Part shown: piece by piece, positions 17,077 to 25,084 of the stretch
Layout of the letters: each line of letters starts with the position of its first letter
Numbering within the stretch: the stretch's first letter is position 1
Assembly: GCF_022533585.1 (NCBI RefSeq)
Contig: NZ_CP092827.1
Coordinates: 3,326,001-3,390,000, forward strand
DNA: 64,000 nt
From: Pseudomonas sp. LS.1a
GTDB lineage: Bacteria > Pseudomonadota > Gammaproteobacteria > Pseudomonadales > Pseudomonadaceae
Direction: 5' to 3'
The notes under the pieces: generated by a model
What the model was told of the DNA's origin: nothing
The model's input: the letters and a program-made list of their open reading frames with translations, nothing else
Databases searched by the model: none
Position numbers and translations under genes: made by a program

Positions 17077-20063
17077 ACGACGCCTCCGTCAGCAGCGCCA
17101 CCTCCGGCCCAGCCTGTAGCGCACGCATCCCCATCCTGCCGGTGCGCTATGCCATCGTGCCACGCACCGGCGATATGCCCGCCTGCCGCTATGCCGATGC
17201 AGGCTTCAACCTCGAACAAGGCTTCGGGCCACTGCAACACTCTGCCTACACCCTGCGCGCGCTGCGCCCGGGCTATGTCTACGTGTTCATGCAAGGCGCC
17301 CTGGGCCAGAAACTGGTCATTCACGAGTACGTCGGCGCGGGCCTTTACAAGGAACTGCGCTACCGCGGGCTGGACGACTACCACCGGCGTGATCGCTACC
17401 TGTCCAGCCGCACCCTGGGCTGGGTGTGGGCCGATACCTGCCCCGATACCGCCAGGGAAGTGTGGATCGGCTACAGCCCGCACCTGTGGACCAACGCCAT
17501 GACCGCCCGCATCACCAGTTCAGCCGCCTTGCGCCAACGGCACATGCGCCAGCTGGACATGGCCGAACTGATAGCCGGCAACCAGGCACCCTCAACCCAA
17601 CGCCATGTCTTGCCGGTCAGTGCCCTGCAAACCTGGGTCGAAGACTTCAAGCCCACCGAGCGGCGCATGCCCCTGACCTGGAGCAGCGACCCGATCACCG
17701 AAACCTTGCCCATCGGCAACCTCGTTGCCATCGGCCGGCACTACCCCTACACCCAGCCGAAAGTACCGGTAGTGGTGGCGCTCACCGATGCCGAAGGCAT
17801 GGCCCTGGACCTGAGCCTGACGGTGTCGGCCTACCAGCATCAACTGCGCGACCTGATGCCCGCCGAACAGCTGGAGCACATGAAGCCGGCACAAGGGCCC
17901 GAGCAGGAACGCGTACCGGCGTGCTACAAACTGGATGCCGAACAGCTGAGCGTGCAAAGCCACGATTTCCACCACCGCAACCTGGTGGCCATGCTGCTGA
18001 ACAAGACGCTGGAAAGCCTGTACCCGGCGGATGCCCCTTCACCGGAACTGGCCGAGTTCCGGCTTGGCACCGAGCGCCGCGGCCCCGCCCTGTCGCCGTC
18101 CGAGTCACGTTTTCAGGCCCTCACCCACGAAGACTACTCACCCAACGGCGCCCGCCTGGCACAGCGCCTCGACCTCGCCAAGTACCGGCACTTCCTCACC
18201 GAGCGCGATGAACTGGAACGCCGGATCATCGCGTTGCGCAACCAGGCCTTGCAGGCCAGCCACGACCATGACGCCTGGCTCGGGACCGCCGAACCCGAGC
18301 ATGTCGATAACCCCTACAGCCTGGCTGCGGCCCTGGCCTGCTACGACCGCGACGAAATCACTTCCGCCCGCGGCCTGGAAATATCCTTGGCGTTGCTGAT
18401 TCAGTCGATGGGCCAGCCGGCGCCCGGCACTGAAGAACTGGACCCGCGGCTCAAACGTCTCGAACAGTGGCTGGACCAGCACGACAGCCCGCTGTACACC
18501 GCCCTGGCGCCATTCAACCCGTTCAAGGACAAGGCGGATTCGATCGGCAGCCTGTTCGGCGCCAGCGATAACGTGATCGAAGGGTTGGCCGGTCGCTTTC
18601 CGGCCATGGCCGACATCACCGACCTTACCGCCCAGTCGGTCACCACCGTGGTGCTCAAGCGCCTGCGTGGGCAGACCCGCTGGGATGCCAGTCATGGCCT
18701 GCGTCAGCAAGTGTTGTTGGCGGCGCGCGAGGCCAATGCCGAGAAAGCGCTGGGGCTGCTGGCAGCGCGCTACCGTATTACCGGGCAAGCCATCGCGGAA
18801 AATCCGTTTAGCCAGGAGGTGGAGAAGTACCTGAAGAGCGGTATGGCGCAGGTTGAAGAGATGAAGGAGCTACGCATCTCGGGAAGCCGGACTGTGTCAA
18901 TCGAACTGACCACCACCGCGCGAGTAAAACCTAACTTTCTCGGGTTACTCACATCGGGCGGCGGCGGTGGATTGAATGCGGGAATGCTGTGGTTCAACGT
19001 GATTTCGCTCAAGACCGCCTACAACAGCCTGCAGCAGAGCGGTGCACCGGAATACATCGCAGGATTCGCTGCCTCGCTCTTCGGCGTGATGGGTGCAGCC
19101 GCAGCCACATTAGTCAGCGTACGCGCAGCACAAAAAGCTGTAATGTTGAGATTAAGTGCTACGGCACCGGGCATGGGCTTTAGCAACGGAATTGTAAACC
19201 TATTAGGTAGTCATCTATTCACAAGAACATCAGGCTATCCGGCGATAATTCTGGGTCTTCTGTCTGATTTCACCAAAGGGTGGCATCAATCCCAAAACGG
19301 CGATTCGATTTCCGGTTTTTATAATATAGCTGGTGGCACAACAACTGCCATAGGTTCTGTCCTTATGTTGGAGGGAAGCTTAGCCATCGCTGGCCCGACA
19401 TTCCTTATACCTTTTGCCGGTTGGGCTGCAGCGGGAATCGTGTTGACGGGGGGCGCGTTACTAGTCGCAGGGCTATATCTCTATTCTAAAGCGCATGAGC
19501 GCTTGCATACCCCGATAGAGCTATGGGCAAGCAGGTGTATTTTTGGAAATAGAGAAAACGATGGAGAAATCCGCCCTGGTTTGACCCTAGACTTTCAGAA
19601 AAAGCTTCCTCGCTTCGTCAGCATTAATGAAGAAATGGAATCATGGCATGCTGAGACTTTTGCCCCAATAGCACTTTCACTAGAGCAATCAACGCGACTC
19701 AGCCTGGAAGCGCTCACAACAAGACTTAGCACTAACAGCCAATGGCCAACGCCGGACCGGGCAACAATTATACATAGCCAAGTATCCGAGGACGTGCCCA
19801 CGATAGAATTCACCATACTACTACCCAATTTTATGATCGGGCAAAGCGAATGGTCTGGCACATTAAGGGTCGAAGACACCGACGGAAATTTAACAACACT
19901 CACGACCACACCAAACTGCTATATCACTCCCGCAGGCGTCGTACTGCACTATAAAACTCACAGAAAGAAAGCCAGAAGCGCAAACTTGTCAATCAGTTAC
20001 CACCTGAATCACTGCTTGACTACCTCCACCAACTCCAGCGCCGACTTTTTTATTGAGAGATAA
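17073..20063 (+). CDS. Type VI secretion pore-forming effector, copy 2 (BTH_I2691/VasX family)
   Basis: This 996-residue paralogue of the toxin at 13193 has exactly the same length. The N-terminal 540 residues are identical except for residue 2, and about 1.46 kb of DNA is unchanged even at third positions. Patches of change begin near residue 544, and from about residue 656 the sequence diverges (membrane helices kept, e.g. the [20 protein letters not shown] region). Its start overlaps the stop of immunity gene 1, so all four genes form one operon. The role is presumably the same, with an altered membrane-active tip matched by immunity protein 2. Confidence 0.88.
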   Translation: MNDASVSSATSGPACSARIPILPVRYAIVPRTGDMPACRYADAGFNLEQGFGPLQHSAYTLRALRPGYVYVFMQGALGQKLVIHEYVGAGLYKELRYRGLDDYHRRDRYLSSRTLGWVWADTCPDTAREVWIGYSPHLWTNAMTARITSSAALRQRHMRQLDMAELIAGNQAPSTQRHVLPVSALQTWVEDFKPTERRMPLTWSSDPITETLPIGNLVAIGRHYPYTQPKVPVVVALTDAEGMALDLSLTVSAYQHQLRDLMPAEQLEHMKPAQGPEQERVPACYKLDAEQLSVQSHDFHHRNLVAMLLNKTLESLYPADAPSPELAEFRLGTERRGPALSPSESRFQALTHEDYSPNGARLAQRLDLAKYRHFLTERDELERRIIALRNQALQASHDHDAWLGTAEPEHVDNPYSLAAALACYDRDEITSARGLEISLALLIQSMGQPAPGTEELDPRLKRLEQWLDQHDSPLYTALAPFNPFKDKADSIGSLFGASDNVIEGLAGRFPAMADITDLTAQSVTTVVLKRLRGQTRWDASHGLRQQVLLAAREANAEKALGLLAARYRITGQAIAENPFSQEVEKYLKSGMAQVEEMKELRISGSRTVSIELTTTARVKPNFLGLLTSGGGGGLNAGMLWFNVISLKTAYNSLQQSGAPEYIAGFAASLFGVMGAAAATLVSVRAAQKAVMLRLSATAPGMGFSNGIVNLLGSHLFTRTSGYPAIILGLLSDFTKGWHQSQNGDSISGFYNIAGGTTTAIGSVLMLEGSLAIAGPTFLIPFAGWAAAGIVLTGGALLVAGLYLYSKAHERLHTPIELWASRCIFGNRENDGEIRPGLTLDFQKKLPRFVSINEEMESWHAETFAPIALSLEQSTRLSLEALTTRLSTNSQWPTPDRATIIHSQVSEDVPTIEFTILLPNFMIGQSEWSGTLRVEDTDGNLTTLTTTPNCYITPAGVVLHYKTHRKKARSANLSISYHLNHCLTTSTNSSADFFIER

Positions 20064-20067
20064 TCCT

Positions 20068-20946
20068 ATGGCAACCATATGGCTATTCAACCCCAAAACA
20101 AAAACCGACATAGATCCAAAAATCTCAGGACAACTGGTTGGAACAACGAGTTCCCTTCTGCGCTTGCGGAACCCATGGGTTACTGACTCTGTATTCATGG
20201 GTAAGATGTACACCGCAATGTGTATAGCCACAGCTTTTTTTGCCTATCCACCCCTTCTAGATGACTCGACAAATTATGAACTTGATGGCGCCTACGCATT
20301 TCTTGCCCTGCAGATTATTTTGCCGTTTATTTTCACACCCTTTTTAGCCTACAGAATATTTTTCATAAGAAATCTCTCAGACATCTACCTGAACAGGCTA
20401 ACAAAAAAGATCTATTACAACCGAATAGGAAAGGTGTTTACCTTTGACTGGTACAACATCAGAGGCGGCTTGTTCAAACGTAGAGAATTCGGTGGTTCTT
20501 CCTTCAGCACGAGCTATGCCCTCGCCTTCGCCCCTCGCCGAGAGGACGGTAGCCTCCACCAGAAAGACTGCCTGTGGGTCGACAGCAACGAACCCACCGA
20601 ACCCGGCGTCAAGCACGTCGCAGAAGTCTGGGAATACCTCCGCCACTTCATGGACCACGGCCCGGACAATCTTCCCCCACCTGGCGAACCCAACTGGTGG
20701 CACAAGCCACTGCACGCGATCTGCCTGACCCCGGCAGAAGCCTGGCGCCACTACGTCCCCTGGCGAACCGGCGAACCCGGCGAAATGCAGGGCAAGAAGA
20801 ACTGGCAACTGCCGTTCTGGGCCGTGCTGCTCCCTTACAACCTGACCGTCGCCATCTGCTGGTACTTCATCTGCAAACTCTTCAATGTCCGTGCAGCGCC
20901 ACCACCGGCAGAGGCCTTCGAAGGAGCGCCTGCTAACCCCGAATGA
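20068..20946 (+). CDS. DUF6708-like immunity protein, copy 2
   Basis: This 292-residue protein has the same topology as the protein at 16186. The ATG at 20068 (MATIWLFN, the same start as copy 1) is preferred over an in-frame upstream start inside the toxin. It follows the toxin stop by 4 bases. The N-terminal 140 residues are diverged and AT-rich; from [18 protein letters not shown] on it is nearly identical to copy 1, except for a shorter tail lacking the basic SVKRKRT end. Its last 14 bases overlap the convergent methyltransferase gene. It is probably specific for toxin 2, which is inference from pairing. Confidence 0.82.
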   Translation: MATIWLFNPKTKTDIDPKISGQLVGTTSSLLRLRNPWVTDSVFMGKMYTAMCIATAFFAYPPLLDDSTNYELDGAYAFLALQIILPFIFTPFLAYRIFFIRNLSDIYLNRLTKKIYYNRIGKVFTFDWYNIRGGLFKRREFGGSSFSTSYALAFAPRREDGSLHQKDCLWVDSNEPTEPGVKHVAEVWEYLRHFMDHGPDNLPPPGEPNWWHKPLHAICLTPAEAWRHYVPWRTGEPGEMQGKKNWQLPFWAVLLPYNLTVAICWYFICKLFNVRAAPPPAEAFEGAPANPE

Positions 20947-21745
20947 TCACCACCTCAAGGTATTCACTCGGCACCACCAATGACGCAGAGCCCCCCACGT
21001 TGCTTTCATTCAGCAACTGGGTCAGATCCCGCTCCAACGCCCCGGCCGCCTCCGGCTCCAGCAAGGCAAACGCCTTGTGCACCGGCCCGTACCAGGTGCG
21101 GAACACCTCGATGAAATGCGCCGCCGAACGATAGCGGAAGTTGAAGTACTGGCGACTGACCTGCAGTTCGCCAAGCGCCCCCTCGAACAGCACACGTAGT
21201 TGTTCCTCGTCGCCCCAGCGCGAAGGTGGCAAGGCCCCGGCTGGCGGCGGCACGTGCCGCCCGAGGGTCTTGAACATCTGCCCGACGAACCCTTGCGGGG
21301 TCCAGTTGGCCAGGCCGATCCGGCCACCGCGCCGGCACACCCGGCTCAATTCGTGCGCGGCCCGAGCCTGGTCGGGGGCGAACATCACGCCGAAGGTGGA
21401 AAGCACAGCATCGAAGGTGCCATCGGCAAACGGCAGCGCTTCGGCATCGGCGGTCTGGAACACCACGTTGAAATGCTCGGCCCGCGCACGTTCTTCACCG
21501 CGCTTGAGCAGTTCGGGCACATAGTCGGTGGAGGTAACGCGGCAGCCGCGCCGGGCGGCGGCCAGGGTGGCATTGCCGTTGCCGGCGGCGACATCCAGCA
21601 CCTGCTCGTCCCAGCGCAGGTCACAGGCTTCTGCCAGGCGCTCGCCAACCAGTTGCAGGGTGGTGCCGATTACCGCGTAGTCGCCACTGGCCCACGCGGC
21701 TTGCTGGCGGGCTTTGAGGGCATTGGTATCCAAAGGGGTGCTCAT
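20933..21745 (-). CDS. Class-I SAM-dependent methyltransferase
   Basis: This 270-residue enzyme of the Methyltransf_11/25 type has SAM-binding motif I VLDVAAGNGNATLAAARRG (near residue 48), an acidic residue in TSTDYVPELL, and motif II-like FDAVLSTFGVMFAPDQ. The start at 21745 (MSTPLD) was chosen because relatives begin with a short lead before ARQQAAWASGDYAVIG. The substrate is unknown; relatives are annotated generically or as UbiE/arsenite-like. The gene ends in a 14-base tail-to-tail overlap with immunity gene 2, which bounds the toxin locus on this side. Confidence 0.85.
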   Translation of the reverse strand: MSTPLDTNALKARQQAAWASGDYAVIGTTLQLVGERLAEACDLRWDEQVLDVAAGNGNATLAAARRGCRVTSTDYVPELLKRGEERARAEHFNVVFQTADAEALPFADGTFDAVLSTFGVMFAPDQARAAHELSRVCRRGGRIGLANWTPQGFVGQMFKTLGRHVPPPAGALPPSRWGDEEQLRVLFEGALGELQVSRQYFNFRYRSAAHFIEVFRTWYGPVHKAFALLEPEAAGALERDLTQLLNESNVGGSASLVVPSEYLEVVIIRG

Positions 21746-21938
21746 GGTCTGCGCCTTCTTGTTGTGCGCGGCCGAGGTCCTTCTGGCGGTCAACGCGCCA
21801 TGGATTCAAGGGATGGGAGCAAAACGCTACGCGCCTGGCGGGCGAAGCGGCAAGAAATAATAAGCGGTGAAGCAAGATCGATTTGGTGTAAACACCAGAG
21901 ATGAAAGGCATATGAGCTCTATTGGCTCATACTCCCCC

Positions 21939-22055
21939 TGTGGGAGCGGCCTTGTGTCGCGAAAGGGCCGCACAGCGGCCCCAGCAATATTCGCATCACC
22001 GCAGTAACCCTGGGGCTGCTACGCAGCCCTTTCGCGACACAAGGCCGCTCCCACA
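21939..22055. repeat. Long inverted repeat (REP variant with GGCCTTGTGTCGCGAAAGGG arms)
   Basis: Thirty-base arms at 21939-21968 and 22026-22055 are exact reverse complements, and between them lies a further small hairpin (GCCGCACAGCGGC). The arms share the TGTGGGAGCGG end with the other REP elements but have a different inner sequence, so this is a second class of repeat. Apart from this repeat, the 350-base gap 21746-22095 shows nothing else. Confidence 0.82.
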
Positions 22056-22095
22056 AGGCCTTGCGTTCTGCGAAGGAAAGAATACCTGTCAGATA

Positions 22096-24282
22096 TCAGG
22101 CGAACCTGGCCCGGGCCGCGTGCAGCTTCTTGTAGCTTTCGATCAGGCGCAGGTGGCGATCGAGGCCTTCGAGCTTCATGCTGGTCGGGGTCAGACCATG
22201 GAAGCGTACGCTGCCGTCCACCGAGCGCAGCACCGCGTCCATGCGCGGGTTGCCGAACATGCGCCGGAAGTTGGCCTCGTAGTCGTCCATTTCCAGTTCG
22301 TCGTCCAGCAGCACTTCCAGCACCACGTTCAACGCCTGGTAGAACAACCCGCGCTCGACGGTGTTGTCGTTGAACTGCAGGAACGCCTCGACCAGCTCCT
22401 TGGCATCCTCGAAGCGCTGCACCGCCAGGCAGATGAGCAGCTTCAGCTCAAGAATGGTCAACTGGCCCCACACCGTGTTCTCGTCGAACTCCACGCCGAT
22501 CAGCGTGGTGATGGTGGTGTAGTCATCCACATCACAATTGTCCAGACGCTTGAGCAGCAGCTTGAGCGAGCGGTTGTCCAGGCTGTGCAGGTTGAGGATG
22601 TCGGCACGGAACGACAAGGCGCGGTTGGTGTTGTCCCAGATCAGGTCTTCGACCGGGTAGATCTCCGAATAGCCCGGCACCAGGATGCGGCAGGCGGTGG
22701 CGCCAAGGTTGTCGTACACCGCCATGTACACTTCCTTGCCCAGGTCTTCGAGGATGCCGAACAGGGTCGCGGCCTCCTGCACGTTGGAATCCTCGCCGTG
22801 GCCGGAGAAGTCCCACTCGACGAACTCGAAGTCGGCCTTGGCACTGAAGAAGCGCCACGACACCACGCCGCTGGAGTCGATGAAGTGCTCGACGAAGTTG
22901 TTCGGCTCGGTCAGCGCGTGGCTTTCGAAGGTCGGTTGCGGCAGGTCGTTCAAGCCTTCGAAGCTGCGGCCCTGCAGCAGTTCGGTGAGGCTGCGCTCCA
23001 GCGCCACTTCCAGGCTCGGGTGGGCACCGAACGAGGCGAACACGCCACCGGTGCGCGGGTTCATCAAGGTCACGCACATGACCGGGAACTCACCCCCCAA
23101 CGACGCATCCTTGACCAGCACCGGGAAGCCCTGCTCTTCCAGGCCCTGGATGCCGGCAACGATGGCCGGGTACTTGGCCAGTACCTCCTGCGGCACATCC
23201 GGCAGGCACAGCTCACCTTCGAGGATTTCACGCTTCACGGCGCGCTCGAAGATTTCCGACAGGCACTGCACCTGGGCCTCGGCCAGGGTGTTGCCGGCGC
23301 TCATGCCGTTGCTGAGGAACAGGTTCTCGATCAGGTTGGACGGGAAGTACACCACCTGCTGGTCGGACTGGCGCACGAACGGCAGCGAGCAGATGCCGCG
23401 CGCGGTGTTGCCCGAGTTGGTGTCGTACAGGTGCGAGCCGCGCAGCTCGCCGTCCGGGTTATAGATTGCCAGGCAGTGCTCATCGAGAATCTCGGCCGGC
23501 AGCGCATCGCGTGGGCCGGGTTTGAACCACTGCTCGTTCGGGTAGTGCACGAACGGCGCGTTGGCCAGGTCCTCGCCCCAGAACTGGTCGTTATAGAAGA
23601 AGTTGCAGTTCAGCCGCTCGATGAACTCGCCCAGCGCCGAGGCCAGCGCGGCCTCCTTGGTCGCGCCCTTGCCGTTGGTGAAGCACATTGGCGACTGGGC
23701 GTCGCGCACGTGCAGCGACCACACGTTGGGCACGATGTTGCGCCACGAGGCGATTTCGATCTTCATCCCCAGACCGGCGAGGATGCCCGACATGTTGGCG
23801 ATGGTCTGCTCCAGCGGCAGGTCCTTGCCGGGGATGTAGGTGCTGGTGTCCGCCACCGGCATCAGCAGGCCCTGGGCATCGGCGTCGAGGTTGTCGACCA
23901 CTTCGATCACGAACTCGGGGCCGGTCTGCACCACCTTCTTCACGGTGCAGCGATCGATGGAGCGCAGGATGCCTTGGCGGTCCTTCTCGGAAATATCTTC
24001 GGGCAGCTCGACCTGGATCTTGAAGATCTGGTTGTAGCGGTTTTCCGGGTCGACGATGTTGTTCTGCGACAGGCGAATGTTTTCGGTGGGGATGTCGCGG
24101 GTCTGGCAGTACAGCTTGACGAAGTAAGCCGCGCACAAGGCCGAAGACGCCAGGAAATAGTCGAACGGCCCCGGGGCCGAGCCATCGCCCTTGTAGCGGA
24201 TCGGTTGGTCGGCGATCACCGTGAAGTCGTCGAACTTGGCTTCGAGACGGAGATTGTCGAGAAAATTGACCTTGATTTCCAT
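22096..24282 (-). CDS. OsmC-YcaO fusion protein
   Basis: This 728-residue protein has an N-terminal OsmC-like domain (about 1-140; GSAPGPFDYFLASSALCAAY includes a conserved OsmC Cys). It is joined to a YcaO domain starting near residue 150 (YIPGKDLPLEQTIANMSGIL) with the ATP-binding glutamates in ASALGEFIERLNCNFF. The helical C-terminal extension resembles E. coli YcaO, linked to RimO-dependent methylthiolation of ribosomal protein S12. YcaO enzymes activate amide carbonyls with ATP; OsmC domains handle peroxides or thiols. No thiazole/oxazole peptide genes are nearby, so a housekeeping role is likelier than a natural-product role. The precise role is unknown. Confidence 0.88.
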   Translation of the reverse strand: MEIKVNFLDNLRLEAKFDDFTVIADQPIRYKGDGSAPGPFDYFLASSALCAAYFVKLYCQTRDIPTENIRLSQNNIVDPENRYNQIFKIQVELPEDISEKDRQGILRSIDRCTVKKVVQTGPEFVIEVVDNLDADAQGLLMPVADTSTYIPGKDLPLEQTIANMSGILAGLGMKIEIASWRNIVPNVWSLHVRDAQSPMCFTNGKGATKEAALASALGEFIERLNCNFFYNDQFWGEDLANAPFVHYPNEQWFKPGPRDALPAEILDEHCLAIYNPDGELRGSHLYDTNSGNTARGICSLPFVRQSDQQVVYFPSNLIENLFLSNGMSAGNTLAEAQVQCLSEIFERAVKREILEGELCLPDVPQEVLAKYPAIVAGIQGLEEQGFPVLVKDASLGGEFPVMCVTLMNPRTGGVFASFGAHPSLEVALERSLTELLQGRSFEGLNDLPQPTFESHALTEPNNFVEHFIDSSGVVSWRFFSAKADFEFVEWDFSGHGEDSNVQEAATLFGILEDLGKEVYMAVYDNLGATACRILVPGYSEIYPVEDLIWDNTNRALSFRADILNLHSLDNRSLKLLLKRLDNCDVDDYTTITTLIGVEFDENTVWGQLTILELKLLICLAVQRFEDAKELVEAFLQFNDNTVERGLFYQALNVVLEVLLDDELEMDDYEANFRRMFGNPRMDAVLRSVDGSVRFHGLTPTSMKLEGLDRHLRLIESYKKLHAARARFA

Positions 24283-24360
24283 GCGGGATTACCGTGATTT
24301 AAGCGTGCAAAACGAAATTGGCCGGCATTATCCGGGTTTTTCTGCCGGAAGTCCTGTTTG

Positions 24361-24469
24361 CCTGTACCGGCCCTATCGCCGGCAAGCCAGCTCCCACAGG
24401 AACTGCACATGACTTGCGGTCGATACGGTCGAGGTGGGAGCCGGCTTGCTGGCGATAGGACCGGTACAG
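24361..24469. repeat. REP-type inverted repeat pair (CTATCGCCGGCAAGCC variant)
   Basis: Arms at 24361-24400 and 24431-24469 are inverted copies (CCTGTACCGGCCCTATCGCC and its near-complement) that keep the outer CCTGTACCGG and inner CTCCCACAGG ends of the common element but differ in the middle. It lies between the divergent OsmC-YcaO and molybdenum-hydroxylase operons. The rest of this 345-base gap holds only their promoters, which I cannot define. Confidence 0.83.
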
Positions 24470-24628
24470 ACTTGCGTATTCCACCGAATTGCTTGCCTGA
24501 TCCTCTGAACCTGCCCCGCCAGCAGACCAGCGGTCACCTCGCTGTGCTAGCGTTTCTGCACTGGGGAGCACCGTACTCCCCGCTCAGAAAAAACCAGGCG
24601 ACAGCAACCGTTGACGGGCAGGTGAACC

Positions 24629-25084
24629 ATGGAACTACGCATCAACCAGAAGACCTACCAGGTCGAGGCAGACGCCGACACGCCCCTGCTGTGGGTGATC
24701 CGCGATGACCTGGGGCTGACCGGCACCAAGTATGGCTGCGGCCTGGCCCAGTGCGGCGCCTGTTCGGTGCTGGTGGACGGCAACGTGGTACGTGCCTGCG
24801 TCACCCCGGTGGCCGGCGTGGTCGGGCGCGAGGTAACCACCATCGAGGCGATCGAGACCGATGCCGTCGGCAAACGGGTGGTCGCGGCCTGGGTCGAGCA
24901 CCAGGTGGCACAGTGCGGTTACTGCCAGTCCGGCCAGGTGATGGCGGCCACGGCGCTGCTCAAGCACACGCCCAAGCCCAGTGACGCGCAGATCGAGGCA
25001 GCCATGGTAAACCTGTGCCGCTGCGGCACCTACAACGCCATCCATGCCGCCGTGCATGAACTGGCGCAAGGGGAGAAGGCCTGA
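24629..25084 (+). CDS. Molybdenum hydroxylase small subunit, 2x[2Fe-2S] (IorA-like)
   Basis: This 151-residue subunit carries the plant-type ferredoxin cluster ligands C37, C42, C45 and C57 (CGLAQCGAC) and the second cluster motif CGYC (96-99) with CRC (130-132). That is the complete pattern of xanthine-oxidase-family small subunits. It passes electrons from the molybdenum site to the cytochrome at 27351. It overlaps the large subunit by one base (TGATG at 25082-25086). Isoquinoline 1-oxidoreductase and nicotinate dehydrogenase have similar subunits; the actual substrate is not readable. Confidence 0.92.
   Translation: MELRINQKTYQVEADADTPLLWVIRDDLGLTGTKYGCGLAQCGACSVLVDGNVVRACVTPVAGVVGREVTTIEAIETDAVGKRVVAAWVEHQVAQCGYCQSGQVMAATALLKHTPKPSDAQIEAAMVNLCRCGTYNAIHAAVHELAQGEKA

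Noticed and set aside
13193..20063. Rhs or polymorphic-toxin repeat protein
   Set aside because: No YD repeats, no RHS core motif and no PAAR domain; the N-terminal motif and C-terminal hydrophobic helices fit the VasX/BTH_I2691 type instead.
21939..22055. Possible riboswitch or structured RNA
   Set aside because: The structure is explained by the inverted REP-like arms, and the flanking genes point away or are too far for a leader.
22096..24282. Azoline-peptide (TOMM) biosynthesis cluster around YcaO
   Set aside because: No dehydrogenase, E1-like/ocin-ThiF protein, precursor peptide or exporter is near; the gene stands alone.
21922..24297. Open frame of 791 codons on the plus strand
   Set aside because: Antisense to the OsmC-YcaO gene, whose protein has clear family motifs; the plus-strand translation has none and also runs through a REP element.
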